Below, in pieces: positions 7,632-16,254 of a stretch of DNA of 43,007 bases (position 1 is the stretch's first letter; each line of letters starts with the position of its first letter). A program made the translations under genes and the position numbers. The notes under the pieces were generated by a model. The model was not told the DNA's origin. It saw only the letters and a list, made by a program, of their open reading frames with translations, and searched no databases. The stretch covers positions 1 to 43,007 of the forward strand of contig JAKQIZ010000058.1 of assembly GCA_029561465.1 (NCBI GenBank), written 5' to 3'. Source of the stretch: Deltaproteobacteria bacterium. GTDB taxonomy: Bacteria; Desulfobacterota; Syntrophia; Syntrophales; UBA8958.

Positions 7632-8816
7632 ATGATCGGAATTTCGAAATTATACTGCGGGGCCGTGGAGCCGGGGGACGTCCTGCGCTACCGGCGGGAG
7701 GCGAAGGAGCTGCCGTCCCATCTCCTCCAGTTCTCCGCGGACAAGCGGCCGGTTATCGTCTGGAACATGACCCGGCGGTGCAACCTCAAGTGCATCCACT
7801 GCTATTCCAGCTCGCAAAACATCCATTATCCCGATGAGTTGACGACGGAAGAGGCAAAGACGATGATCCGGGATCTGGCGGCCTTCGGGGCGCCGGTGCT
7901 CCTCTTCTCCGGCGGGGAACCCCTGATGCGGCCGGATCTGCCGGAGCTCGCCCAATACGCCGTGGACCGGGGGATGCGGGCCGTCATCTCCACCAACGGC
8001 ACCCTGATCACGAAGGAAAAGGCGGCCCGGTTCCGGGAGATCGGCCTGTCCTACGTGGGGATCAGCCTCGACGGCACCCGGGCGACGCATGACTTCTTCC
8101 GCGGGGTGGCCGGAACCTTCGACCGGACCATGGCGGGCCTCCGGAACTGCCGGGAAGCGGGGATCAAAGTAGGCGTCCGCTTCACCGTGAACCGCCACAA
8201 CGCCGCCGACGTGCCGGCCATCTTCGCTCTCCTGGAGGAGGAGGAAATCCCCCGCTGTTGCTTCTATCATCTCGTCTATGCGGGCCGGGGCTCCCAGCTG
8301 GTGGCGGAGGACCTGGATCACGCCGAGACGCGAAGGCTCATCGATTTGATCATGGACCGGACCCGGGACCTCTTTGACCGGGGGATGAAAAAGGAGATCC
8401 TCACCGTGGACAACCATGCCGACGGCCCCTATATCTATCTGCGCCTCCTCCGGGAGGACCCGGCGCGGGCCGCGGAGGTCCTGGAACTCCTGGAGATGAA
8501 CGAGGGGAACAGCTCCGGCCACGGCATCGGCTGCATCAGTTGGGACGGGGAGGTCCACCCGGACCAGTTCTGGCGGAATGTCTCCTTCGGCAACGTCCGG
8601 CAGCGGCCCTTCAGTGCAATCTGGACAGATACGACCAACGAGCTGGTCGCCCGGCTGAAGGACAAGAGACCCTACGTGCAGGGACGCTGCGCCGCCTGCC
8701 GCTGGCTTGAGGTCTGCGGGGGCAACTTCCGGGCCCGGGCGGAGGCCGTTACGGGGGACATCTGGTCCCCCGATCCGGCCTGCTACCTCACGGATGAGGA
8801 AATCAAACAAAATTGA
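7632..8816 (+). CDS. ahbC: AhbC: radical SAM 12,18-didecarboxysiroheme deacetylase (Fe-coproporphyrin III synthase)
   Basis: A 394-residue radical SAM/SPASM-type protein. It has the cluster motif CNLKCIHC (C50, C54, C57), SGGEPLMRPDL, and a C-terminal cysteine set (C353, C356, C362, C384, in CAACRWLEVCGGNFRARAEA and PACYL) for an auxiliary Fe-S cluster. The N-terminus MIGISKLYCGAVEPGDVLRY and overall layout match AhbC, which removes the acetate side chains at C2 and C7 of didecarboxysiroheme. It resembles NirJ of haem d1 synthesis, but its neighbours (hemB, ahbD, an Ahb decarboxylase) favour haem b synthesis. Strictly anaerobic chemistry. Confidence 0.88.
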   Translation: MIGISKLYCGAVEPGDVLRYRREAKELPSHLLQFSADKRPVIVWNMTRRCNLKCIHCYSSSQNIHYPDELTTEEAKTMIRDLAAFGAPVLLFSGGEPLMRPDLPELAQYAVDRGMRAVISTNGTLITKEKAARFREIGLSYVGISLDGTRATHDFFRGVAGTFDRTMAGLRNCREAGIKVGVRFTVNRHNAADVPAIFALLEEEEIPRCCFYHLVYAGRGSQLVAEDLDHAETRRLIDLIMDRTRDLFDRGMKKEILTVDNHADGPYIYLRLLREDPARAAEVLELLEMNEGNSSGHGIGCISWDGEVHPDQFWRNVSFGNVRQRPFSAIWTDTTNELVARLKDKRPYVQGRCAACRWLEVCGGNFRARAEAVTGDIWSPDPACYLTDEEIKQN

Positions 8817-8821
8817 TGAAT

Positions 8822-8960
8822 TCGTAAAAAGTCATGATGGAGTCGACGAAGTAAAAAGCTCCAGAGGCAAGGCGCGCGAATCCTGAGGAATGAGGCGTAC
8901 TTGTGCGTACGTCGCAGTGACGAAGGATGAAGCGCAACGCCGCATATGGACTTTTTACGA
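8822..8960. repeat. Intergenic repeat element with 12-bp terminal inverted repeats
   Basis: TCGTAAAAAGTC at 8822-8833 and GACTTTTTACGA at 8949-8960 are perfect inverted repeats bounding about 139 bases with no gene; internal GCGTACTTGTGCGTACGTC is also partly symmetric. This has the form of a small non-autonomous (MITE-like) repeat; I recall similar GACTTTTTACGA-ended repeats in Geobacter/Syntrophus-type genomes but cannot check. It fills the ahbC-hemB spacer. A degenerate fragment is at 2665-2688. Confidence 0.65.
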
Positions 8961-8989
8961 TGTCGTCAAAATTTAAGGAGGGAGCGCAT

Positions 8990-9976
8990 ATGTATTTTCC
9001 TGATTACCGACCACGCAGATTGAGGAAAAACGAAAACTTCCGGCGTCTGATCCGGGAGACGAAGCTGTCGGTGGACGATTTCATGTATCCCCTCTTCGTC
9101 GTCCCCGGCAAGGGCGTCAAGAAACCCATCGCCTCCATGCCGGGCAACTTCCAGATGTCGGTGGACAACATCGTCCGGGAAGCGAAGACGGCCCGGGAGG
9201 CGGGCATCCCCGCGTTACTCCTCTTCGGCATCCCCGACCGGAAGGACGAGCTCGCCACCGGGGCCTTCGCCAAAGACGGGATCGTCCAGCGGGCGGTCCG
9301 GGAACTCAAGAACAAGGCCCCAGAGATCCTGGTCGTCACCGACGTCTGCCTCTGCGAATACACCAGCCACGGCCACTGCGGAATGATCGAGAAGGGAGAC
9401 GTGGACAACGACTCCACCCTCGAGGTCCTGGCGGAGACGGCGGTCTCCCACGCCCGGGCCGGGGCGGACATGGTGGCCCCGTCGGCGATGATGGACGGCC
9501 AGGTGGGGGCCATCCGCGAGGGGCTCGACGAGGCGGGCTTCGAGAACATCCCCGTCATGGGCTATTCGGCCAAATACGCCTCGTGCTTCTACGGCCCCTT
9601 CCGGGACGCCGCGGAGAGCGCCCCCCAGTTCGGGGACCGGAAGGCCTACCAGATGGACCCGGCCAACGCCGACGAGGCGATCCGGGAGATCACCCTGGAC
9701 GTGGAGGAGGGGGCGGACATTATCATGGTCAAGCCGGCCCTGGCCTATCTCGACGTCATCCGCCGGGCCCGGGAGGAGTTCGACCTGCCCATCGCCGCCT
9801 ACAACGTCAGCGGGGAGTTCGCCATGATCAAGGCGGCGGAACGGCTGGGCTGGCTCGACGGGCGGCGGACCATGCTGGAGGTCCTGACGGCCATCAAGCG
9901 GGCGGGGGCGGATATCATCATCACCTATTTCGCCCTGGAGGCGGCCCGGGCGCTGGCGGAACAAAAACATGCCTGA
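8990..9976 (+). CDS. hemB: Delta-aminolevulinic acid dehydratase (porphobilinogen synthase)
   Basis: A 328-residue enzyme condensing two 5-aminolevulinates to porphobilinogen. Seen: the metal-site cysteine region [18 protein letters not shown] (zinc-type), Lys195 in [19 protein letters not shown] and the Schiff-base Lys248 in [14 protein letters not shown]. The frame is open 63 bases upstream into the repeat; ATG 8990 is chosen because AAGGAGGGAG precedes it and [15 protein letters not shown] is the family start. Its pathway position is before hemC, although its gene lies downstream. Confidence 0.97.
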   Translation: MYFPDYRPRRLRKNENFRRLIRETKLSVDDFMYPLFVVPGKGVKKPIASMPGNFQMSVDNIVREAKTAREAGIPALLLFGIPDRKDELATGAFAKDGIVQRAVRELKNKAPEILVVTDVCLCEYTSHGHCGMIEKGDVDNDSTLEVLAETAVSHARAGADMVAPSAMMDGQVGAIREGLDEAGFENIPVMGYSAKYASCFYGPFRDAAESAPQFGDRKAYQMDPANADEAIREITLDVEEGADIIMVKPALAYLDVIRRAREEFDLPIAAYNVSGEFAMIKAAERLGWLDGRRTMLEVLTAIKRAGADIIITYFALEAARALAEQKHA

Positions 9977-9987
9977 CAAAGAACCGG

Positions 9988-11295
9988 ATGGATAGGGAAA
10001 AGACACGGCTGCTGCCGGCGACGCTCCGGATGGTAGCCTGGGAGGTCATCCGGAGCTGCAACCTCAACTGCGTGCACTGCCGGGCCGCGGCGGCCTGCGG
10101 CCCCTACGCGGGCGAGCTGGACACCGCCGCCTGTTTCCGCCTCCTGGACGACATCGCCGCCTTCAGCAAGCCGGTGATCATCCTCACCGGGGGGGAGCCC
10201 CTCCTCCGGCCGGACATCTGGGAGATCGCCGCCTACGGCGACCGGCTGGGGCTGCGGATGGTCATGGCCACCAACGGGACCCTGGTGACGGAAGAGATCG
10301 CCGGGAAGATGGCGGCGGCGGGAATCCGCCGGGTGAGCGTCAGCCTCGACGGCCCGGATGCCATGAGCCATGACGGTTTCCGGCGGGTGCCCGGGGCTTT
10401 CGCCGGTGCCCTGGCGGGGATCGGGGCCATGAAGAAGGCGGGAATGGAATTCCAGATCAACACGACGATCACCCGGGATAACCTCGACCGGCTCCGGGAG
10501 ATCCATGACCTGGCCCTGAACCTCGGCGCCGCCGCCCATCACATCTTCCTGCTGGTTCCCACGGGGCGGGCCCGGGACATGGCGGATCGGGAGATCTCCG
10601 CCGGACAGTACGAAGAGACGCTGGAGTGGTTCTACGAGCAAAGCCTCACCTGCCCCATCCAGCTCAAGGCGACCTGCGCCCCCCACTACTACCGGATCTT
10701 CCACCAGCACCGGGCCGCCGATCGCCGGGAGCGACAGCACCGGCAACCGACGGCGGCAGATCGGGAAACGGGCGCTCGGGAAGGGATGCCGGCGCATGAC
10801 GCGGCGGCGGGAGATCCTGGTTCGACGGAAGGCAGAGATGTCCCAACCAAAAGCGTGCTGGCGGCGCCAAGGGCGTTGCTTTCCGGCCATGGACATTCTG
10901 AGGAGCTGTCCAGGCGCCCGGCAGCGGCAGGCACAGCGGTCGAGGCCGTCGTGACCACGGAGACAGGGCCGGGGACGGTGGCCAGCCACCCCCTCCACAC
11001 GATGACCCGGGGGTGTCTGGGCGGGGTGTCCTTCTGTTTCATCTCCCACCGCGGCCAGATCCAGCCCTGCGGCTATCTCGAGTTGGACTGCGGCCGGATC
11101 GGCAATCAGGATTTCCGGGAAATATGGGAAGGGTCCCCCATTTTCCGGGATTTGCGGGATCTGAACCGCTACCAGGGGAAATGCGGACGCTGCGAATTCA
11201 TCCGCGTCTGCGGGGGCTGCCGGGCCCGGGCCTACGAGCGGACCGGGGACTACCTGGCCGAGGAGCCCTACTGCCTCTACGAACCGAAAGGATAA
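9988..11295 (+). CDS. ahbD: AhbD: radical SAM Fe-coproporphyrin III decarboxylase (haem synthase), with unusual insertion
   Basis: A 435-residue radical SAM/SPASM protein with CNLNCVHC (C24, C28, C31), TGGEPLLRPDIWEI and a C-terminal cysteine cluster (C399, C402, C408, C411, C429; CEFIRVCGGCRARAY). AhbD converts the two propionates of Fe-coproporphyrin III to vinyls, giving haem b, the last step of the siroheme-dependent pathway. Between CAPHYYRIF and TMTRGCLGG, normally a short loop, lies an extra stretch of about 95 residues (about 243-337), rich in Arg, Ala, Gly, Thr and His and low in predicted structure. The frame is intact through it. Start ATG 9988 lies 11 bases after hemB; its ribosome site is weak, so coupling to hemB is likely. 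Confidence 0.85.
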   Translation: MDREKTRLLPATLRMVAWEVIRSCNLNCVHCRAAAACGPYAGELDTAACFRLLDDIAAFSKPVIILTGGEPLLRPDIWEIAAYGDRLGLRMVMATNGTLVTEEIAGKMAAAGIRRVSVSLDGPDAMSHDGFRRVPGAFAGALAGIGAMKKAGMEFQINTTITRDNLDRLREIHDLALNLGAAAHHIFLLVPTGRARDMADREISAGQYEETLEWFYEQSLTCPIQLKATCAPHYYRIFHQHRAADRRERQHRQPTAADRETGAREGMPAHDAAAGDPGSTEGRDVPTKSVLAAPRALLSGHGHSEELSRRPAAAGTAVEAVVTTETGPGTVASHPLHTMTRGCLGGVSFCFISHRGQIQPCGYLELDCGRIGNQDFREIWEGSPIFRDLRDLNRYQGKCGRCEFIRVCGGCRARAYERTGDYLAEEPYCLYEPKG

Positions 11296-11370
11296 TAACC
11301 GCCGGACTCAAAAGAATTTACTTCTTATGATCGTTATGATAAAATTTAAGAAAAAACATAAGAGGCAAAG

Positions 11371-11622
11371 ATGAGAGAAGGTTTACCAGGGATGGAACGC
11401 CTGACCATTTCGTTGCCCGGCAGCCTGGCAAGAGACATGGAGAAACTTACCAAAGAGTTCCGCATTTCCAAATCGGAGATGGCCCGAAGGGCGTTTGAGC
11501 AGTTCATCTACCAATGCCGGCGCAAAAAGCTCCTCCAGGCAGCCGAAACGATGGCCGAGGAATATCGAAGCGATCCCGAATTGACCGTCTTAACCGATCT
11601 CGACGGCGAGGAGTTCAAGTGA
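11371..11622 (+). CDS. Ribbon-helix-helix antitoxin (MazE/CopG-like) of a MazF-type pair
   Basis: An 83-residue protein with an N-terminal ribbon-helix-helix (ERLTISLPGSLARDMEKL, then FRISKSEMARRAFEQFIY) and an acidic C-terminus (ELTVLTDLDGEEF) suited to toxin binding. The stop overlaps the start of the MazF-like gene. A start at the internal ATG (11392) is possible. RHH antitoxins usually autoregulate with the toxin; upstream, CTTATG and CATAAG half-sites flank the likely promoter region (11321-11362). Confidence 0.85.
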   Translation: MREGLPGMERLTISLPGSLARDMEKLTKEFRISKSEMARRAFEQFIYQCRRKKLLQAAETMAEEYRSDPELTVLTDLDGEEFK

Positions 11623-11960
11623 AGCGGCAGGAAATCTGGCTGGTGTGTCTCGATCCCACGGTCGGCGCGGAAATCAGAAAAACGAGACCTTGCGTGATTC
11701 TGAACGACGATGCCATCGGAATCCTACCGCTCAAAGTCGTGGCGCCACTCACGGACTACAAGGATAAATACGCCCAGGTCCCCTGGATGGTGCGCATAGA
11801 TCCCCACCCCCGGAACAACCTGGGAAAACCCTCCGTTGTGGATGCATTTCAGCCCCGCGCCGTGGCAGAGGAGCGACTCATCAGAAAAATCGGGGTCTTG
11901 ACTGACCTTGAGTTTGCCTGGGTACTCGATGCATTGCGGGTCGTTTTCGGGATGATTTGA
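11619..11960 (+). CDS. MazF/PemK-family mRNA interferase toxin
   Basis: A 113-residue protein starting from GTG 11619, which overlaps the antitoxin TGA, with GGCGAGGAG upstream as ribosome site. It has the MazF features: the N-terminal strand KRQEIWLVCLDPTVGAEIRK, then KTRPCVILNDD, the basic/hydrophobic core LPLKVVAPLTDYK and a C-terminal helix. The family cleaves single-stranded mRNA at short sequences. It sits between two haem genes, an odd position for a toxin-antitoxin module and a likely acquisition. Confidence 0.87.
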   Translation: MKRQEIWLVCLDPTVGAEIRKTRPCVILNDDAIGILPLKVVAPLTDYKDKYAQVPWMVRIDPHPRNNLGKPSVVDAFQPRAVAEERLIRKIGVLTDLEFAWVLDALRVVFGMI

Positions 11961-12015
11961 TCTCCGCCGGGATGCAAAGGACGGACGATCTCTTTAGATT
12001 TTCCACAGTGAGGAT

Positions 12016-12519
12016 ATGGGAGATATGTATTTTTACATGAAAAGGTTTGCCGTTGTTATCTTCGTGTTCCTGTTGCCGTATTTCACCGCGCCGGTGAGCG
12101 CCGCCGGATCGGCTATTGCCGCTGGTTCCAACGCTCCCGCGGGTCCGGCCGGGGTTGCCGGCGGCAGCGGTGTGGCCGCGCCCAAGTCCTTTCAGGAGCT
12201 GGACACCAATAAAGACGGCAAACTAAGCCGGGAGGAATTGGACCGGGAGGCGGTGCGGATCTTCAATGAATACGACCGGAACCGGGACGGCAGCCTGGAG
12301 CGCGGCGAATACGAAAAGGTCCCAGGGGAAAAGACGAAATTCGAGGAGCTCGACGCCGACAAAAACGGCAAACTCAGCATCGAGGAGCTGCGCCGGGCGG
12401 CAAAAGACCGTTTCGACCGTCAGGACCGGAACGCCGACGGGGTTTTGAGCGAGGAAGAACTACGATCCAGTCCCCGCTATCATCCCCAGGCGGCGCCGCT
12501 TTTGGGCATCTACTTCTGA
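12016..12519 (+). CDS. Secreted EF-hand calcium-binding protein
   Basis: A 167-residue protein with an N-terminal signal peptide (RFAVVIFVFLLPYFTAPVSA) and an Ala/Gly-rich linker, followed by four EF-hand loops: DTNKDGKLSREE, DRNRDGSLERGE, DADKNGKLSIEE and DRNADGVLSEEE. Positions 1, 3, 5 and 12 of each loop are compatible with Ca2+ binding. Exported, role unknown. The start could also be the second Met (12037, MKRFAVV), which gives a more usual signal peptide. It lies between the toxin gene and a haem gene with no obvious functional link. Confidence 0.85.
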   Translation: MGDMYFYMKRFAVVIFVFLLPYFTAPVSAAGSAIAAGSNAPAGPAGVAGGSGVAAPKSFQELDTNKDGKLSREELDREAVRIFNEYDRNRDGSLERGEYEKVPGEKTKFEELDADKNGKLSIEELRRAAKDRFDRQDRNADGVLSEEELRSSPRYHPQAAPLLGIYF

Positions 12520-12551
12520 AGGCCGGAATGATGGGGAGGGCATAGACGAGC

Positions 12552-12998
12552 ATGGATGCGATGGACCGGCAGATCCTCCAGATCCTCCAGGATGAATTTC
12601 CGCTGATTCCCGCCCCCTTCCAGGCGGTGGCGGGCCGGCTCGGCCTCGGCGAGGCGGAGGTCCTGGACCGGGTGAGAAAGCTGAAGGAAGCGGGGGTGAT
12701 CCGCCGCATCGGGGCAACCTTCAATTCCCGGGCGCTGGGATTCGTGAGCACCCTCTGCGCCGCCCGGGTCCCGGCGGAGCGGTTGGCCTCCTTCACGGCC
12801 GTCGTCAATGCCTCGCCGTTCGTAACCCACAACTACCGGCGGGACCATGAATACAACGTGTGGTTCACCGTGATCGCCCCCTCCGCGGCGGCGCGGGAGA
12901 ATTTTCTTCGGGAAGTGAAGGAGCAAACCGGCGTTACGGACATCCTCGATCTGCCCGCGGTGCGGACCTTCAAGATCGACGCCCGCTTCGCCATGTGA
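12552..12998 (+). CDS. ahbA/ahbB: Siroheme decarboxylase subunit (AhbA/AhbB, Lrp/AsnC-like fold)
   Basis: A 148-residue protein with an N-terminal winged helix of Lrp/AsnC type (MDRQILQILQDEFPLIPAPF; VIRRIGATFNSRALGF) and the Ahb-specific segment HNYRRDHEYNVWFTV. AhbA and AhbB form a heterodimer that decarboxylates the two acetates at C12 and C18 of siroheme. I cannot decide between A and B from sequence; some organisms fuse or separate the two, and no second copy is visible here. The gene lies downstream of ahbD, separated from it by the MazEF-like pair and the EF-hand gene. Confidence 0.85.
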   Translation: MDAMDRQILQILQDEFPLIPAPFQAVAGRLGLGEAEVLDRVRKLKEAGVIRRIGATFNSRALGFVSTLCAARVPAERLASFTAVVNASPFVTHNYRRDHEYNVWFTVIAPSAAARENFLREVKEQTGVTDILDLPAVRTFKIDARFAM

Positions 12999-13071
12999 CG
13001 CCGGCTGCCGCCAGGCGCCCGACGGGGAAAACCCTGCCGGCATGGGGGAGAAAAATTAGGTTAAGGACAGG

Positions 13072-16005
13072 ATGACAGAAAAGACAAATTCTCCGGACCG
13101 ACCCCGACCGACGCTGTTTCTCATCGACGGGAACAACTACGTCTTTCGGGCTTTTTACGCCATCCCCGGCCTGACCAACTCCCGTGGCTTTCCCACCAAC
13201 GCCATCTACGGGTTCACCACCATGCTCATCCGCCTCCTCAAGGAATGGCAGCCGGACTACCTCGCCGTGGCCTTCGACGTCCAGGGGCCGACTTTCCGCC
13301 ACGAGGCCTATGACCGTTACAAGGCCACGCGCCGGGAGATCCCGGCGGACCTGATCCCCCAGTTGCCCCGCATCCGGGAGGTGGTGCGCGGCTTTGCCAT
13401 CCCCATCCTGGAGAAGCAGGGGGTGGAGGCCGACGACATCATCGGCACCCTGGCCGCCAGATATGCCGGCGCGGACCTCCAAGTCTATATCGTCTCCGGG
13501 GACAAGGATATGATGCAGCTCGTGGGCGATTCCGTCCTCCTCGTGGACACGATGAAGGACAAGATCTACGACGCGGCGGCGGTACGGGAGAAATTCGGCG
13601 TCCCCCCGGCCCAGGTCGTGGAGATCATGGGTCTCACCGGCGACACCTCGGACAACATCCCCGGAGCGCCGGGGATCGGTCCCAAGGGGGCTCTCCGCCT
13701 GATCGAGGAATTCGGCACCATAGAGAACCTCCTCGCCAATATCGACCGGGTGAAAAACGCCCGGGCCAAGGAGGCGCTGCGCCAACATACCGACCAGGTC
13801 CGGCTGAGCCGGGAGCTGGCGACTATCCGGACGGACGAGGACATCCCCTTCGATCTCGCCGCCGCCCGTCGCCGCGATCCCGACAGGAAGGCCCTGATGG
13901 CCCTCTTCAAGGAATGCGAATTCTCGTCGCTCCTTCAGGAGCTCAAGCTCCGGGAAGAGGAGCTTACCGGCCGCTACACAACCATCACCACCGTCGGGGA
14001 ACTCCGCGGTTGGTGCGAGGAAATCCTGGCCGCCGGCGCCTGCTCCCTGGAGGTCGTTCTGAATTATCCGGAGCCCATGCGGGCGGCCATCGCGGGCATC
14101 GCCCTGGGAATCCGACCGGGGCATGCCGCCTACATCCCCCTGCTGTTCCCAGATGTGCCGGAACCGGTAACGGGCCCCGGTCACCTGCCGACGGCGCCGA
14201 CAGAAGCCGCAGCGGCGCGGACGATCTCGCCAAACCCACCGACCCCGGAGGACAGGGCTTCGCAGATACCGGCGCCACCGTCATCACGGGAGGCACCGGC
14301 GGCGCCGGGAGATCTGCCCCCCCAGCCGCCCCCGGCGGTCCCTGCTTCCCCGGAGACGCCGCAGCCTGAAGGCGGGGTGCCGGACGAGGAGCCCGGACGG
14401 CAGCGACTTCCCAGGGAGCAGCTTTGGGAAATTCTAACGCCTCTCCTCAATGACCAGAACATCCTTAAACACGGCCACGATCTGAAACCGATGCAGATCG
14501 CCCTCGCCGAGGCGGGGGTGACAGCCGCCGGCCTGGGGGACGATACTCTGATCGGGTCCTACGTCCTTAACCCCACCCGGCGGAGCTTCGAACTGTCCGA
14601 TATCGTCCCGGAACATCTCCACCGTCACATCCCGGCGGCCCGGGAGATCATGGGCAGCGGGGCCCGGCAGCTTCCTCCGGAACTCATCCCGGTGGACAGG
14701 ATGACGGCTTACGCCTGCGCCCGGGCCGACGCCGTCCTGGCCCTCCGGGAATTACTCGCCCGGGAACTGGAGAGGGAAAAGCTAATTCCCCTGTTCCGGG
14801 AGCTGGAGGCGCCCCTTATCCCCATCCTCGCCCGGATGGAGCGGACGGGGGTCCTGGTGGATGCGGAGTTCCTCCGTGTCATGTCCCGGGAAATGCAGGA
14901 ACTGCTGGAGATATCGGCGGAAAAGATCTATCGACTCGCCGGGGAACGGTTCAACATCCAGTCGCCCAAGCAGCTCCAGCACATCCTCTTCGAGAAGCTA
15001 CGGCTGGCGAAGGGGAAGAAGACCAAGGAGGGCTACTCCACCGACGTGGATGTCCTGACCGGACTTGCCCGGCACCACGAGCTGCCCGCGGAGATCCTGG
15101 CCTACCGCAGCTTCGCCAAACTAAAATCGACTTATATCGACGCCCTGCCGTCCCTGGTGCATCCCCGGACCGGAAGGCTCCACACCTCTTTCAACCAGGC
15201 GGTGACGGCCACGGGGCGGCTCTCCAGCAGCAATCCCAACCTGCAGAACATCCCCATCCGCACCGTGGAGGGAAAGCGGATCCGTCAGGCATTCATCGCC
15301 CCGCCAGGCCGCTGGCTCATCTCCGCCGACTATTCCCAGATCGAGTTGCGGGTCCTGGCCCACCTCTCGGAGGATCCGACCCTCGTTGCGGCCTTCCGGG
15401 CCGGCGAGGACGTCCACAGCCGCACCGCCTCCACCATCTTCGGCGTCTTCCCCGAGTTCGTTAACGAGGAGATGCGCCGTCAGGCCAAGGTGATAAATTT
15501 CGGCATTCTCTACGGGATGAGCGCCTTCGGTCTGGCCAAGGAGCTCGAACTCAACCAGAAGCTCGCCCAGGCCTACATCGATGAATACTTCCGGAGATAC
15601 GCCGGGGTGAAAAGCTACCTGGACGGGGTGCTGGAACAGGCCCGCCGGGACGGCTACGTCTGCACCCTCATGAACCGTCGCCGCTACCTCCCCGACCTCA
15701 ATGCCGCCAACGCCAACATCCGGCAGTTCGCCGAGCGGATGGCCGTCAACACCCCTATCCAGGGCACGGCGGCGGACCTCATCAAGATGGCCATGATCCG
15801 CATCGACGGAAGGCTGGCCGCCCAAGGACTAACGGCCGCCATGATCATTCAGGTCCACGACGAATTGGTCTTAGAGGCGCCGGAGGCGGAAGTGGCGGCG
15901 GTGACCGCCCTCCTCCGGGAGGAGATGGAACAGGTCATGTCCCTGCGGGTGCCCCTGAAGGTGGCCGTCCACATGGGCCGCAACTGGGATGACGCCCATC
16001 AATGA
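13072..16005 (+). CDS. polA: DNA polymerase I
   Basis: A 977-residue family A polymerase. Residues 1-300 form the 5' nuclease (LFLIDGNNYVFRAFYA; VEADDIIGTLA; VYIVSGDKDMMQLV; GLTGDTSDNIPGAPGIG). Residues about 315-600 correspond to the 3'-5' exonuclease fold, but its catalytic motifs are degenerate (CSLEVVLNYPEPMR instead of a DxE motif; GHDLKPM instead of NLKYD), so proofreading is probably lost. A proline/alanine-rich linker of about 75 residues (about 366-440) interrupts this domain. The polymerase domain is intact: DYSQIELRVLAHL (D753), RRQAKVINFGILYGM and QVHDELVLEA. It has its own spacer on each side. Confidence 0.96.
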   Translation: MTEKTNSPDRPRPTLFLIDGNNYVFRAFYAIPGLTNSRGFPTNAIYGFTTMLIRLLKEWQPDYLAVAFDVQGPTFRHEAYDRYKATRREIPADLIPQLPRIREVVRGFAIPILEKQGVEADDIIGTLAARYAGADLQVYIVSGDKDMMQLVGDSVLLVDTMKDKIYDAAAVREKFGVPPAQVVEIMGLTGDTSDNIPGAPGIGPKGALRLIEEFGTIENLLANIDRVKNARAKEALRQHTDQVRLSRELATIRTDEDIPFDLAAARRRDPDRKALMALFKECEFSSLLQELKLREEELTGRYTTITTVGELRGWCEEILAAGACSLEVVLNYPEPMRAAIAGIALGIRPGHAAYIPLLFPDVPEPVTGPGHLPTAPTEAAAARTISPNPPTPEDRASQIPAPPSSREAPAAPGDLPPQPPPAVPASPETPQPEGGVPDEEPGRQRLPREQLWEILTPLLNDQNILKHGHDLKPMQIALAEAGVTAAGLGDDTLIGSYVLNPTRRSFELSDIVPEHLHRHIPAAREIMGSGARQLPPELIPVDRMTAYACARADAVLALRELLARELEREKLIPLFRELEAPLIPILARMERTGVLVDAEFLRVMSREMQELLEISAEKIYRLAGERFNIQSPKQLQHILFEKLRLAKGKKTKEGYSTDVDVLTGLARHHELPAEILAYRSFAKLKSTYIDALPSLVHPRTGRLHTSFNQAVTATGRLSSSNPNLQNIPIRTVEGKRIRQAFIAPPGRWLISADYSQIELRVLAHLSEDPTLVAAFRAGEDVHSRTASTIFGVFPEFVNEEMRRQAKVINFGILYGMSAFGLAKELELNQKLAQAYIDEYFRRYAGVKSYLDGVLEQARRDGYVCTLMNRRRYLPDLNAANANIRQFAERMAVNTPIQGTAADLIKMAMIRIDGRLAAQGLTAAMIIQVHDELVLEAPEAEVAAVTALLREEMEQVMSLRVPLKVAVHMGRNWDDAHQ

Positions 16006-16060
16006 AACTATTTCATTGACTTTTTCCCTATCTTGGGGCAGGAAAAGTCCCGCCCGCTCC

Positions 16061-16085
16061 GAGCCGGGATTTATCATCCCGGCTC
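16061..16085 (+). terminator. Hairpin downstream of polA
   Basis: GAGCCGGGA and TCCCGGCTC form a perfect 9-bp GC-rich stem with a 7-base loop, 56 bases after the polA stop. The following sequence is only moderately T-rich. The remainder of the 16006-16254 spacer shows no gene I can support. Confidence 0.55.
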
Positions 16086-16254
16086 CTTGCTTTGGGCACG
16101 GGGCGGTGCAGCAACACCTTGTTTTCATTTGCGTTAGCATAAAATACATCCGTCCGATCTCCCTCGGAACGTTTTCTTAGCCGGGGTTGTTGGATCGACG
16201 TGACCATTTATTATATTTCATTACTCAGAGAGGATTTTCTCTCAACGGCAGACA

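Noticed and set aside
9583-9987. Long N-terminal extension of AhbD overlapping hemB
   Set aside because: The extension is an out-of-frame reading of hemB; the radical SAM protein starts naturally at 9988.
11334-11362. Promoter of the MazEF-like pair
   Set aside because: A TATGAT -10-like hexamer is present, but no acceptable -35 at proper spacing, so it is not listed as a promoter.
12552-12998. Plain Lrp/AsnC transcription factor
   Set aside because: The HNYRRDHEYNVWFT segment and haem-gene neighbours point to siroheme decarboxylase, which shares the Lrp fold.
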